NCBI GenBank assembly: GCA_903877135.1
Contig: CAIRCN010000020.1
Coordinates: forward strand, 224,057-288,056
Direction of reading: 5' to 3'
Source: an uncultured Opitutia bacterium
Lineage (GTDB): Bacteria; Verrucomicrobiota; Verrucomicrobiia; Opitutales; Opitutaceae
Length of the DNA: 64,000 nucleotides
Part shown: piece by piece, positions 53,028 to 62,604 of the stretch
Numbering within the stretch: position 1 is the stretch's first letter
How the letters are laid out: every line of letters starts with the position of its first letter
Translations under genes and position numbers: made by a program
The notes under the pieces: generated by a model
The model's database searches: none
Told to the model about the DNA's origin: nothing
What the model saw: only the letters and a program-made list of their open reading frames with translations

Positions 53028-54515
53028 ATGAACGTCCTCCACCTCACCGCCCTGCTCGGCCTCACCGCCGCGCTGGTGGCGCGTGCCGGCACCGAGGAGC
53101 GCAACGCCTGGCCGGTGCGCGTGACGGAAATCACCGCCGGCGGCCAGACGGAATCGTGGCGCGCACTCGGTCCGCTGCTGTTCGAAAAACCCGCGGACGG
53201 CGGCGGCTCGATCACAGGATTCCGTCCGTTCTACGTCCAAACCACCGACGCCAAAGGCCTGACGAGGGAGGCGACCGTGCTTTATCCGCTTTTCACCTAT
53301 CGCACGGACGACGAAGTGTCGCGGTGGACTATCCTCCAACTCATCAACCGCTCCGGCCGTGCCGACAGCGCTCCGGAGGTGAAGGACGGAAAACACGAGG
53401 CTTTTGACGTGTGGCCGTTTTGGTTTTCGCGCCGGACAGACTCGCCGGATACCTCCTATCAGGCGCTCTTCCCTGTCGCCGGCTCCATTAAATACCGATT
53501 CGGCTACGACCGCATTTCCTGGACCGTGTGGCCCCTCTACATGGAGTCCGCGAAGCACGGCACCACGACGACCTCCGTGCCCTGGCCATTTTTGCGGATA
53601 ACGCACGGCACTGAGGAAGGTTTTGCCCTCTGGCCGCTCTTCGGCTGGCGCGACAAGCCCGGCGCGTTTCATAGCCAGTATTATCTCTGGCCGCTCATCT
53701 GGAACAACACCACCCAGCCTGCCGCAGACGCCCCCGCCGGCACGCCACCAACGCGGGCAGTGGGCTTCCTGCCGTTCTACACCCACGAGCGGAGCGCGGG
53801 CTTCGTGAACGAGAATTTCGCCTGGCCGTTCTTCGGCTACACCACGCGCACGCAACCGTTCCGCTACGACGAAACCCGCTACTTCTGGCCCTTCCTCGTG
53901 CAGGGCCGCGGCGACGACCGCCTCGTGAACCGGTGGGGCCCCTTCTACACGCACTCGGTCATCAAAGGCCTGGACAAGACCTGGGTGCTCTGGCCGATCT
54001 TCCGTGAGGCCACCTGGACCGACGCCGGCATCACGCAGACCAAGACGCAAATGTTCTATTTCTTCCTCTACTCGGTCGACCAGCGCAGCGCCCGCAACCC
54101 GGCGCTCCCCCACGCCTCGACGCTCCACGTCTGGCCGGTCTTCAGCGAATGGGACAACGGCGCAGGCCGCAAGCAGTTCCAGTTTCCCAGTCCGCTCGAG
54201 GTGTTCTTTCCCGGCAACGAACACGTTCGTCAATCGTGGACCCCGCTTTTCTCCCTCTACCGCTTCGACCAGCGCGCGCCCGACAACGTCCACCACGATT
54301 TCCTGTGGGGTGCGGTAACCTGGCGTCGCGAGGGTGGCCGCCGCGAATTTCACCTCGGGCCGCTGCTCCGCATCGATTCGCAGCCCCAAAGCGGGCGCAT
54401 CGCCCTTGCCAACGGCCTGCTTGGCCTCGAACGCCGCGACGACGCCGGCGGCTGGCATCTCTTCTGGTTCGATTTTCCGTCGAAACCCGCCCAAGCTCAG
54501 ACTTCATCCCGCTGA
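53028..54515 (+). CDS. Secreted repeat protein with aromatic-x-Pro-hydrophobic motifs, first gene of Mla-like operon
   Basis: A 495-aa protein with a signal peptide (hydrophobic residues 4-19, cleavage near ARA-GT). From residue 45 to 455 a short motif recurs about 18 times, every 20-30 residues: [small/aromatic]-[W/F/R/Y]-P-[L/F/V/I]-[F/Y/L]. Examples are VLYPLF, DVWPFWF, TVWPLYM, VPWPFL, ALWPLFGW, YLWPLIW, GFLPFY, FAWPFFGY, YFWPFLV, VLWPIF and HVWPVF. The segments between are polar and often charged, which fits regularly spaced beta strands, perhaps an outer-membrane or beta-propeller-like structure. No named domain is recognised. The gene ends 1 bp before the MlaE homologue, so it is almost surely part of the lipid-transport system. 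Confidence 0.8.
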   Translation: MNVLHLTALLGLTAALVARAGTEERNAWPVRVTEITAGGQTESWRALGPLLFEKPADGGGSITGFRPFYVQTTDAKGLTREATVLYPLFTYRTDDEVSRWTILQLINRSGRADSAPEVKDGKHEAFDVWPFWFSRRTDSPDTSYQALFPVAGSIKYRFGYDRISWTVWPLYMESAKHGTTTTSVPWPFLRITHGTEEGFALWPLFGWRDKPGAFHSQYYLWPLIWNNTTQPAADAPAGTPPTRAVGFLPFYTHERSAGFVNENFAWPFFGYTTRTQPFRYDETRYFWPFLVQGRGDDRLVNRWGPFYTHSVIKGLDKTWVLWPIFREATWTDAGITQTKTQMFYFFLYSVDQRSARNPALPHASTLHVWPVFSEWDNGAGRKQFQFPSPLEVFFPGNEHVRQSWTPLFSLYRFDQRAPDNVHHDFLWGAVTWRREGGRREFHLGPLLRIDSQPQSGRIALANGLLGLERRDDAGGWHLFWFDFPSKPAQAQTSSR

Positions 54516-54516
54516 C

Positions 54517-55269
54517 ATGAAACAATTCACTACCATTCTCGAAGCGTTCGGGAGCACGCTGCAGTTACTGGTGCGCAGCCTGTCTTTCGTCAGCACCCTG
54601 CCCCGCCAACGCGCTCGCTTCATCGAGCAGTGTTACATGATCGGCTACACCACGCTGCCCATCGTCGCCATTTTGAGCTACTTCATCGGCAGCGTGCTGG
54701 CGCTGCAGGCCGGCTATTCGATGCAGAACTTCGGCGCGAAACAGTTCATCGGTTCGCTGGTGGGCCTTTCCCTCGTGCGCGAACTGGGCCCTGTGATGGT
54801 GTCCATTCTCGTCGCCGGCCGCGTGGGCTCGGCCATCACCGCCGAACTGGCCTCGATGAAAGTTTACCAGGAGATCGACGCGCTCGAGACCATGAACATC
54901 CCGCCGGCGCGCCTCCTCGTGCTTCCGCGGCTGGCGGCCGTGCTCTTCATGATGCCGGTGCTCACGATGATCGCCAACCTCGTCGGCTGGTTCGGCGGCG
55001 CGCTGGTCTGCAAATACGTCAGCATGATCGGCATCGAGCCCGAGGCCTACTTCGCCGTCCTCCGGCGCTACATGGAGTTTAAGGACGTGCTCAACGGCCT
55101 CATCAAGGCCGAGGTCTTCGGTTTCGTCGTCGTCCTCGTCTGCTGCGACATCGGCCTCAACACCCGCGGCGGTCCCCGTGAAATCGGCGCCGCCGTCACC
55201 CGCGCGGTCGTCACCTCGCTCATCCTCATTCTGGTGCTCGATTACTTCGTCACCAAAGCCCTCATGTGA
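54517..55269 (+). CDS. mlaE: MlaE/YrbE-family lipid ABC transporter permease
   Basis: ATG 54517 gives 250 aa, the usual length, with five to six membrane helices. Family marks are GYTTLPIVAILSYFIGSVLALQ, RELGPVMVSILVAGRVGSAI, ELASMKVYQEIDALETMNI and the end helix ILILVLDYFVTKAL. It is the inner-membrane core of MCE-type glycerophospholipid transport. It overlaps the ATPase gene by 4 bp if the GTG at 55266 is used. Confidence 0.92.
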   Translation: MKQFTTILEAFGSTLQLLVRSLSFVSTLPRQRARFIEQCYMIGYTTLPIVAILSYFIGSVLALQAGYSMQNFGAKQFIGSLVGLSLVRELGPVMVSILVAGRVGSAITAELASMKVYQEIDALETMNIPPARLLVLPRLAAVLFMMPVLTMIANLVGWFGGALVCKYVSMIGIEPEAYFAVLRRYMEFKDVLNGLIKAEVFGFVVVLVCCDIGLNTRGGPREIGAAVTRAVVTSLILILVLDYFVTKALM

Positions 55270-56081
55270 CCCCCGTCATGCCTCACAGCCATACCCGCAA
55301 TCCCTTCACCGCTGAGGAAACTCCCGCCGTCGGCGTGAGCTTCGAGGGCCTGTCCAAGAATTTCGGATCTCATGCCGTGCTGCGCGACATCACGCTCAAG
55401 GTCGAGCCCGGTGAAATCTTCGTGCTCATGGGCCCAAGCGGTTCCGGCAAGAGCGTGCTTCTGAAGCACATCGTCGGCCTCGAGGCGCCCAGTGCCGGTC
55501 GCGTGCTGATCAACGGCCGCGACGCCGCCCTCGAGGAAACCCGCAGCCACCTGCGCATCGGCCTCGTCTTCCAGGCCGGCGCCCTCTTCAACTCGCTCAC
55601 CGTTTACGACAATCTCGCGCTCTACCTGCGCGAGCACCAGCTCTGCGACGAGTCCGGCATCCGCGAGAAGGTGATGCATGCCTTGAAAATCCTCTCGCTG
55701 GAAAACACCGCGAGAAAATTCCCATCCGAACTTTCCGGCGGCATGAAGAAACGCGTTGCCATCGCCCGCTCCCTCGTAATGGAGCCCCAGCTTCTCCTCT
55801 ACGACGAGCCCACCAGCGAGCTCGACCCCGTCATGAGCGCGACCATCACCGAGATCATCGCCTCCCTCAAAAACGAGTATCACGTGACCAGCATCGTCGT
55901 GACCCACGATCGCGACCTCGCCCTCAACATCGCCGACCGCATCGCCATCTTGATGGACAGCCGCATCATCCACCTCGGCCCCCCCGACACCCTGCGCCAC
56001 CCGCAAGACCCGCGCATCGCCGACTTTCTTTATCCAAAAATCGATCTCAACCATCCTCGTTTCAAACATCTGGAGACCTGA
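55266..56081 (+). CDS. mlaF: MlaF-family lipid-transport ATPase
   Basis: A 271-aa ABC ATPase. Walker A is GPSGSGKSV, the signature LSGGMKKR and Walker B LLLYDEPTSELDP, with H-loop VVTHD. LSGGM(K/R)KR instead of LSGGQQQR is typical of MlaF-type proteins. GTG 55266 overlaps the permease stop; ATG 55278 (MPHSHTRNP) is an alternative start. It powers the MlaE channel and is followed after 3 bp by the MCE gene. Confidence 0.93.
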   Translation: MTPVMPHSHTRNPFTAEETPAVGVSFEGLSKNFGSHAVLRDITLKVEPGEIFVLMGPSGSGKSVLLKHIVGLEAPSAGRVLINGRDAALEETRSHLRIGLVFQAGALFNSLTVYDNLALYLREHQLCDESGIREKVMHALKILSLENTARKFPSELSGGMKKRVAIARSLVMEPQLLLYDEPTSELDPVMSATITEIIASLKNEYHVTSIVVTHDRDLALNIADRIAILMDSRIIHLGPPDTLRHPQDPRIADFLYPKIDLNHPRFKHLET

Positions 56082-56084
56082 ACC

Positions 56085-57077
56085 ATGAACAACGCACAAC
56101 AGACAGCCCGCGTCGGGCTCTTCTTCCTCCTCGGCCTCGCGCTCACCTGGGTGACCTGGGAAACGCTCAGCGGCGGCAAGATTTTTAAGGACAAGGGATA
56201 CGCCCTTATCGCCGGCTTTGAGAGCTTGAAAGAGCTGAAATCGGGCGACGAGGTCCGCATGGCCGGCGTCAAGATCGGCTCCGTCGAATCCACCCGGCTC
56301 GGCAACCGCCGCGCCGAGGCCGTCCTGCGCATCGACACCGGCGTGAAAGTCCCCGGCGATGCCACCGCCAGCATTGTCATGGCCGGTCTCATCGGCACCA
56401 ATTACGTCGGCATCGACCTCGGCAGTGCCGCTGCCGCCCCGCTCGCCCCCGGCGCCGAGATCCACACCCGCGTCACACCCGACATCAACGCCATCATGAC
56501 CGAACTCGGCAACCTCGGCCAGAAACTCGAGGGCGCGCTCGGCTCCTTCGGCTCCGCCATGAACGGCGACGGCAAACAGGGCGGGCTCTTCCAGAAACTC
56601 GACCGCCTCGTCACCGACAACAGCGAAAAGGTCAACGCCACCATGACCAACCTCCAAGACGTGTCCGCCAAGCTCAACCGTGGCGAAGGCACACTCGGCA
56701 AGCTCATCAACGACCCGAAACTGCACGATGAACTCCTCGCCACCGTAGAACAACTCAAGTCTGCCGCCGCCGACGCCAAAACCTTCATGGCCGGCGCCCA
56801 GTCGATCGTCGATCAGGTGAAGACCGGCAAGGGCACGCTCGGCGCCCTCGTGTTCGACGACACCGCTGGTGCTGACCTCAAGGCCACCGTCAGCAACCTT
56901 CGCAGCATCTCGGACAAACTCGCTCACGGCGAAGGCACCCTCGGCAAGCTCATCAACGACGACAGCCTCTACACTAGCGCCCAGTCCACGATGAAAAAAG
57001 CCGACCGCGCGCTCGACGGCCTCGACGATTCCGGTCCGATCACCGCCCTCGGCATCGTGGCCAAGTCGCTGTTCTGA
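56085..57077 (+). CDS. mlaD: MlaD-like MCE-domain lipid-binding protein with C-terminal repeats
   Basis: A 330-aa protein with an N-terminal membrane anchor (residues 8-26) and one MCE domain (about 38-115: SLKELKSGDEVRMAGVKIG, VMAGLIGTNYVGIDLG). The rest is a long helical region with three copies of a GEGTLGKLINDxxL motif at about residues 200-218, 248-266 and 282-300. E. coli MlaD has only the anchor and the MCE domain; the tail here resembles longer PqiB/MCE proteins and could extend across the periplasm. It closes the operon. Confidence 0.9.
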   Translation: MNNAQQTARVGLFFLLGLALTWVTWETLSGGKIFKDKGYALIAGFESLKELKSGDEVRMAGVKIGSVESTRLGNRRAEAVLRIDTGVKVPGDATASIVMAGLIGTNYVGIDLGSAAAAPLAPGAEIHTRVTPDINAIMTELGNLGQKLEGALGSFGSAMNGDGKQGGLFQKLDRLVTDNSEKVNATMTNLQDVSAKLNRGEGTLGKLINDPKLHDELLATVEQLKSAAADAKTFMAGAQSIVDQVKTGKGTLGALVFDDTAGADLKATVSNLRSISDKLAHGEGTLGKLINDDSLYTSAQSTMKKADRALDGLDDSGPITALGIVAKSLF

Positions 57078-57375
57078 AGCCGCCATTCCGGCGGATCTTT
57101 GCCTGCATTAGGGGGCGCATCGCTCCGAAGTCATTTATTAGATCGCCTCGGCGCGTCCTAACCCTAGGTCGGCGCGCTGTCGCGCGATTCTTCTAGCCCC
57201 CTGAACTTGGCCTACTGTCGCACGCCTCGGCGGATCTCGGCTCGCCCGGCTTACCCGCGTGCAGCAACTTCACCGCTCCAAAGGTGTTCATGTGCGACGT
57301 CCCCCATCTCTGTCGCCCACTCGGCCCCCCGGCTGATCGTCACCTGCTTACCAACCCAATCAGCGCATCATCCTC
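57078..57375 (+). other. 298-bp gap between the Mla-like operon and the nuclease gene
   Basis: No gene seen. A short hairpin (GCCGCC at 57079-57084, GGCGG at 57090-57094) follows the MlaD stop by 2 bp and could be a weak terminator. An AT-richer patch, CATTTATTAGATCGCC near 57130, is the best candidate for promoter sequence. Confidence 0.35.
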
Positions 57376-60300
57376 ATGAGGTTTACTAAATCGCTCTGCA
57401 CCTATGGCGTCGCCTTCCTTGTCACCGCGGTCGCGGTGTTCGCCACCATCGACGCCACCCTCCAGATGCAGCTGGGTAATCCCGCCGGTGCCACCGCTGA
57501 CCCCACCAACCACACCCACTACCTGATCCAGCGCCCGCAATACTCCCTTGATTACAGCGATACCACCCGCGAGCCCAACTGGGTCAGTTGGGACCTCACC
57601 ACGGCGGATGTAGGCGGCAGCGGCCGAGCGCCGGATTTCTATCAGGACACGACCCTGCCGGCCGGTTTTTATCAGGTGAAAAACACGGATTACTCCGGCT
57701 CCGGCTATGACCGCGGCCACATGTGCCCCTCGGCCGACCGAACCGTCACCGCGACGGACAATATACAGGTATTCTACATGTCGAACATGATTCCGCAGTC
57801 GCCCGACAACAACCAGGGCGTCTGGGCCAGCTTCGAGACCTACTGCCGCACGCTCGCCGCGGCCGGCAACGAACTGCTCATCACCTGCGGCCCGAGCGGA
57901 TTTGCCGGCTCCACCATCGCCAGCGGCGTCGCGATTCCCGGCTATACTTGGAAAATCGCCGTCGTGGTTCCCGTCGGATCCGGCACGGCCCTCAGCCGCA
58001 TTGACGCCAACACTCGCGTCATCGCCATCAAGATACCCAACATCGCCGGCGTCCGTAGCGACCCCTGGCAGAAATACATCACCTCCGCCGCCCAGATCCA
58101 GACCGACACGGGCTTCACCTTTTTCTCCGCCCTATCGGCACCTGTCGCCGCTGCCTTGCGGGCCAAGGTCGATGGCCTGACCGCCGTGGGCTCGCCCGCG
58201 ATTACCACGCAGCCCGTCGGCCAGTCTTCGCCCGTCGGCGGCAGCGCCAACTTCACCGTCGCCGCCAGCGGCAACGCGACCCTCACCTACCAGTGGGCCA
58301 AGGACGGCGTGGACATCGTTGGCGCGACCAGCACCACGCTCAGCCTCACTAACATCCAGCTCGCGGACGCCGGCACCTACACCGTCGTCGCCGCCAATTC
58401 CCTCGGCTCCGCCACTAGCAGCGGCGCCGTGCTCGCCATCAGCGGCGTGGCCCCCTCGATCGTAACCTCTCCCGTCACGAAGTCCGTGGCGGCGGGCTCC
58501 ACCACAACGTTTACGGTCGCGGCCAGCGGCTCGGCCACGCTCACCTATCAGTGGCGCCTGGCCGGCGTGAACCTCGCCAATGGCACGGGTGTCTCCGGCG
58601 CCGCTTCAGCCACACTCACGCTTGCCAACATCCAGGCCGCCACCGCCGGCAGCTATGATGTCGTCGTCACCAACAGCGTCAGCTCCGCCACCAGCGCCGC
58701 CGCCGTGCTCTCCGTGACGCCCGCCGCCCCGACCATCGTCACCACGCCCACGGCGCAGACCGCCGCGCTCGGCAGCACCGCCAATTTCACCGTGGTCGCC
58801 ACCGGCACCGCCCCGCTCACCTACCAATGGCGCAAGGCCGGCACCGCCATCGTTGGCAACGCCACCGCCACCACCACCACCCTCACCCTCACCGGTATTG
58901 CCGCCGGCGACGCCGCCAGTTACGACGTGGTCGTTTCGAACAGCGTGAGCCCCGCCGCCACCAGCACCGCCGTGGCGCTCACCATCGGCTCGTCTGCCCC
59001 CGGCGGCACCTACAGTTATTCAGGCGGCACCTACACGCAGGATTTCAACACACTCCCCTCGACCGGCACCTTCACCTTCGTCGGCAACGGGCCGTTTGGT
59101 TTCACCGATGCCCAGCCCAACGGCGTCGGTGCAACTGGCATGACCGGCTGGAGCTTCGCCAAATACAGCGGCAGCGGCGCCAACGCCCTCTTCAAGGTCG
59201 ATGACGGCACGCTCACCAGCGGCAGCATTTATTCCTACGGCACCGGCACCTCCACGGATCGCGCGCTCGGCACGGTCGCCAGCGGCACCACCGTCTCCCG
59301 TTTCGGCATCACTCTCATCAACACCACAGGCCAGACCATCACCCAGTTCGCGCTCGGTTACACCGGCGAACAATGGCGCGATGGCGGCAACACCACCAAC
59401 GTGGCCCAAACCCTGTCCTTCTCATACAGCGTCGGCGCGAGCGACATCAACACCGGCACGTTCACCCCCGCCACCGCGCTCGATTTCGTTTCCCCGGTTT
59501 TCACGAAAACCGCCGGCGCTCTCGACGGCAATGCCGCCGCCAACCGCACGGTCATCGCCCCCGTCACCATCACCGGTTTGTCGTGGGCACCGAACCAAAC
59601 GCTCGTGCTCCTCTGGACCGACATCAACGACACGGGCAATGATCACGGCTTCGCCGTCGACGATCTCACCTTCACCACGCCGGTCGCTGGCGTCCCCGTC
59701 GCACCGTCCGTCCAGACAACCACCCCCGCCAACTCCGCCACCAGCGTCCCCGGCAACACCGCCATCACGGTCACCTTCGACGCTCCCGTCACCATCACCG
59801 GCTCGTGGTTCACGATCAGCAGCGCGTTCAACGGTCCCGTTGCCGCCGCCGTGACCGGCGGCCCCAAGACCTTCACCCTTTCGCCCCCGCTCAACTTCCT
59901 CGATAACGACACCGTCACCGTCAGCATTCTGGCGGCGCAGATTGTCGATCAGGCCTCGGGCACGCTCCACCCGGCGGCCAACACCACCTTCTCCTTCACC
60001 ACCGCCGCGGCGGTCGGGCCCACCATCACCACGCAACCGGCCTCGCAAACGCTCTCGGCTGGCGCGACCGCCACCTTCACCGTCGCTGCGAGCGGAACCG
60101 CACCCTTCGGCTACGCCTGGCGCAAGGATGGCACCGCCATCACCGGCAACGCCTCCGCCGCCACCGCCACGCTCACCCTCGCCAATGTTCAGGCCACCGA
60201 CGCCGGCAGCTACACCGTTGTCGTCTCCAACGGCGTCAGCCCCAACGCTACCTCTGCGGCTGCCACCCTAACGGTCACCCCCGTGGCCCCGGTCATCGCC

Positions 60301-62604
60301 ACCCAGCCCGCCAGCCAGACGGTGAGCGCCGGCGCCGGCGCCACCTTCACCGTCGCCGCGACGGGCAGCAATCCGATGACCTACCAGTGGCGCAAGGGCG
60401 GCGTGAACCTCGTCGATGGCACCGGTATCGCCGGTTCCACCACCGCCACCCTCGCGCTCACGAATCTCGCCGTGGCCGACAGCGGCAACTATGATGTCGT
60501 TGTCTCTAACGGTGTCAGTCCCGCCGCCACTAGTGCCGTCGCGGTCCTCCTCGTCAATCCCGCCGCCTCGGCCCCGCAGGTAAATTATGCTGGGGGCACC
60601 TACACGCAGAATTTCGACACGCTGCCCTCCGCTGGGACTTTCACCTTTAGCGGCAACGGCCCCTTCCCCCTCGTCGGTGCCACCCCACCCGCCGGCGTCG
60701 GCGCCACCGGGCTGACCGGCTGGACCTTCATCAATTATGGCGGCACAGGCACCAGCGCCCTCTTCAAAATCGACGACGGCACCAGCAACGCCGGCGGCAT
60801 CTATTCCTACGGCACCGCCAGTTCCACCGACCGCGCCCTCGGCTCGCTCGCCAGCGCCTCCCAGGTCGGCCGTTTCGGCGTGACCTTCGTCAACACCACC
60901 AGCGCGACGATCACGCAGTTCACGCTCGGCTACACCGGCGAACAGTGGCGCAACGGCGGCAACACCTCTCCGCAGACCCTGTCGTTCTCCTACCTAGTCG
61001 GTGCTACCGACATCAACACCGGCACGTTCATCGCGGCCACCGCGCTCGACTTCACCTCGCCGAACGTCGCCGCAACCGCCGCCGCCCTCGACGGCAATTT
61101 CGCCGCCAACCGCACGGTCATCGCTCCCGTCACCATCACCGGCCTCTCCTGGGGCGCCGGCCAGACGCTTACTCTCCGCTGGACCGACCTCAACGATATT
61201 GGCAGCGACCACGGCCTCGCCATCGACGACCTCTCCTTCACCACGCCAGCGGCGTCGGCCCAGACGGCGCAGACCATCACCTTTACCCAACCCGCGGCCC
61301 ACCTTACCACCGATGCGCCCTTCACCCTGGGTGCGACCGCCAGTTCCGGCCTGACCGTGACCTTCACCGTGGACAGCGGCCCGGCCACCGTCAGCGGCAG
61401 CACTCTCACACTCACCGGCACCGCCGGCTCGGTCGTCGTCCGCGCCTCGCAGGCCGGCAACACCTCCTACTTCGCGGCCACCGATGTCACTCGCACGATC
61501 GCGGTCACCGTCCCGGCCCCGGTGTTCAGCTCTCAGCCCGCCAACCAGACCGTGATCGCCGGGCAGAACGTCATGTTCACTGCCGCGTCCAGCGGCTCTC
61601 CGAGCTTCCAATGGCAGGTCTCGACGGATAGCGGCTCCACCTGGACCAACCTCGCCAATGATACCACCTACAGCGGAGTAACGACCGGCACCTTGACCGT
61701 CACCGCCCCGGCCCTTGTGAAAAATGGCTACCGCTATCGCGCCACCGCGACCAACGCCGGCGGCGCCGTCAACAGCAGCGTCGCGCTCCTCACGGTCAAC
61801 GGCATCCCCGGCCGGCTGGTGAATCTTTCGATCCGCACCACGGCGGGAGCCGGCTCATCGACCCTAATCGTCGGCTTCGTGGCGTCGGGTGGCACCCAAA
61901 ACGCCTCGCTGCTGGTGCGCGCGGCCGGTCCGGCGCTGCTCCCCTTCGGCGTCACCGGCGTCCTCGCGAACCCCGCCCTGACGATCAACAACGCCTCCAA
62001 CCAGGTGGTCACGTCCAATGACGACTGGAGCTCCTCCCTGGCGCCGACCTTTGCCAGCGTGGGCGCGTTCAGCTGGACCTCGGGCTCGGCGGATGCGGCG
62101 ATTTCTCCTAACCTGGCCCCCGCGCCCTATACGGCGGTGGTGACAGGACCGGGCGCCACCACCGGAATTGCCCTGGCCGAAATCTATGATCTGAATACCG
62201 CTTATTCCGTCAGCAATCCACAGCTGGTAAACGTCTCGGCGCGCGCCCAAGTGGGCACGGACGTCAATATCATGATCGCCGGCTTCGTGATCACCGGCGA
62301 CACTTCGCAAACGTTGCTGATCCGCGCAGTAGGGCCGAAATTGGCATTTTACGGAGTCACCGGCGTGCTGGCGGACCCACAGCTCGCCATCTTTAACAAA
62401 GGAGGCACCCAGATCGCCACCAACGACAATTGGGATTCATCCCTGGCGGCAACCTTTACCCAGCTCGGGGCCTTCCCCCTGGATGCGAGTTCCAAGGATG
62501 CCGCGCTGCTGATCACGCTCGCGCCCGGAGTTTACACCGCCCAGGTGAGCGGGGTGGGCAACACCACGGGCGTGGCGCTCGTGGAAATCTACGCGGTGCC
62601 GTAA
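57376..62604 (+). CDS. Giant secreted DNA/RNA non-specific nuclease with Ig-like and other repeats
   Basis: A 1742-aa exported protein (signal peptide to about residue 25). Residues 45-265 are a beta-beta-alpha-metal nuclease of the NUC/Serratia type: D112-R-G-H115 (DRGHMCPSADR) with catalytic H115, N137 in SNMIPQ and E154 in SFETYCR. There follow Ig-like domains at about 273-358, 359-449 and 450-540. A 220-aa beta module lies at 550-770 and again at 1074-1291, with an SbsA-like Ig (774-877) and two Ig domains (882-1064) between. An 83-aa repeat (1298-1380), another Ig domain and two C-terminal repeats of about 130 aa (GRLVNLSIR, PQLVNVSAR) end the chain. It probably degrades extracellular nucleic acid or acts at the cell surface. 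No LPXTG or PEP-CTERM tail is present. Confidence 0.9.
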   Translation: MRFTKSLCTYGVAFLVTAVAVFATIDATLQMQLGNPAGATADPTNHTHYLIQRPQYSLDYSDTTREPNWVSWDLTTADVGGSGRAPDFYQDTTLPAGFYQVKNTDYSGSGYDRGHMCPSADRTVTATDNIQVFYMSNMIPQSPDNNQGVWASFETYCRTLAAAGNELLITCGPSGFAGSTIASGVAIPGYTWKIAVVVPVGSGTALSRIDANTRVIAIKIPNIAGVRSDPWQKYITSAAQIQTDTGFTFFSALSAPVAAALRAKVDGLTAVGSPAITTQPVGQSSPVGGSANFTVAASGNATLTYQWAKDGVDIVGATSTTLSLTNIQLADAGTYTVVAANSLGSATSSGAVLAISGVAPSIVTSPVTKSVAAGSTTTFTVAASGSATLTYQWRLAGVNLANGTGVSGAASATLTLANIQAATAGSYDVVVTNSVSSATSAAAVLSVTPAAPTIVTTPTAQTAALGSTANFTVVATGTAPLTYQWRKAGTAIVGNATATTTTLTLTGIAAGDAASYDVVVSNSVSPAATSTAVALTIGSSAPGGTYSYSGGTYTQDFNTLPSTGTFTFVGNGPFGFTDAQPNGVGATGMTGWSFAKYSGSGANALFKVDDGTLTSGSIYSYGTGTSTDRALGTVASGTTVSRFGITLINTTGQTITQFALGYTGEQWRDGGNTTNVAQTLSFSYSVGASDINTGTFTPATALDFVSPVFTKTAGALDGNAAANRTVIAPVTITGLSWAPNQTLVLLWTDINDTGNDHGFAVDDLTFTTPVAGVPVAPSVQTTTPANSATSVPGNTAITVTFDAPVTITGSWFTISSAFNGPVAAAVTGGPKTFTLSPPLNFLDNDTVTVSILAAQIVDQASGTLHPAANTTFSFTTAAAVGPTITTQPASQTLSAGATATFTVAASGTAPFGYAWRKDGTAITGNASAATATLTLANVQATDAGSYTVVVSNGVSPNATSAAATLTVTPVAPVIATQPASQTVSAGAGATFTVAATGSNPMTYQWRKGGVNLVDGTGIAGSTTATLALTNLAVADSGNYDVVVSNGVSPAATSAVAVLLVNPAASAPQVNYAGGTYTQNFDTLPSAGTFTFSGNGPFPLVGATPPAGVGATGLTGWTFINYGGTGTSALFKIDDGTSNAGGIYSYGTASSTDRALGSLASASQVGRFGVTFVNTTSATITQFTLGYTGEQWRNGGNTSPQTLSFSYLVGATDINTGTFIAATALDFTSPNVAATAAALDGNFAANRTVIAPVTITGLSWGAGQTLTLRWTDLNDIGSDHGLAIDDLSFTTPAASAQTAQTITFTQPAAHLTTDAPFTLGATASSGLTVTFTVDSGPATVSGSTLTLTGTAGSVVVRASQAGNTSYFAATDVTRTIAVTVPAPVFSSQPANQTVIAGQNVMFTAASSGSPSFQWQVSTDSGSTWTNLANDTTYSGVTTGTLTVTAPALVKNGYRYRATATNAGGAVNSSVALLTVNGIPGRLVNLSIRTTAGAGSSTLIVGFVASGGTQNASLLVRAAGPALLPFGVTGVLANPALTINNASNQVVTSNDDWSSSLAPTFASVGAFSWTSGSADAAISPNLAPAPYTAVVTGPGATTGIALAEIYDLNTAYSVSNPQLVNVSARAQVGTDVNIMIAGFVITGDTSQTLLIRAVGPKLAFYGVTGVLADPQLAIFNKGGTQIATNDNWDSSLAATFTQLGAFPLDASSKDAALLITLAPGVYTAQVSGVGNTTGVALVEIYAVP
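59024..59685 (+). repeat. 220-aa beta module, copy 1
   Basis: It begins GGTYTQDFNTLPSTGTFTF and ends DHGFAVDDLTFTTP. The invariant core is LGYTGEQWRxGGN, SDINTGTFxxATALDF and AxNRTVIAPVTITGLSW. It is repeated at 60594-61248 and in the next gene at 62885-63550. The copies share long near-identical DNA stretches. Confidence 0.85.
60594..61248 (+). repeat. 220-aa beta module, copy 2
   Basis: Second copy in the nuclease, beginning GGTYTQNFDTLPSAGTFTF and ending DHGLAIDDLSFTTP. It has the same core blocks, LGYTGEQWRNGGN and TDINTGTF. Residues about 1074-1291. Confidence 0.85.
61270..61515 (+). repeat. 83-aa repeat unit, copy 1
   Basis: The unit starts QTITFTQPAAHLTTDAPF and continues with VDSGPATVSGSTLTLTGTAG and VVVRASQAGN. 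Two further copies, the second cut by the window edge, begin at 63570 and 63819, 249 bp apart. Confidence 0.85.

Noticed and set aside
52815..54494. 559-codon minus-strand frame opposite the WPF-repeat gene
   Set aside because: I weighed this because the plus-strand protein is unknown. The plus frame has a signal peptide, regular repeats and 1-bp spacing to mlaE; the minus frame has neither.
55242..57086. 614-codon minus-strand frame spanning mlaF and mlaD
   Set aside because: It runs across two clear, tightly coupled genes and has no motif of its own.
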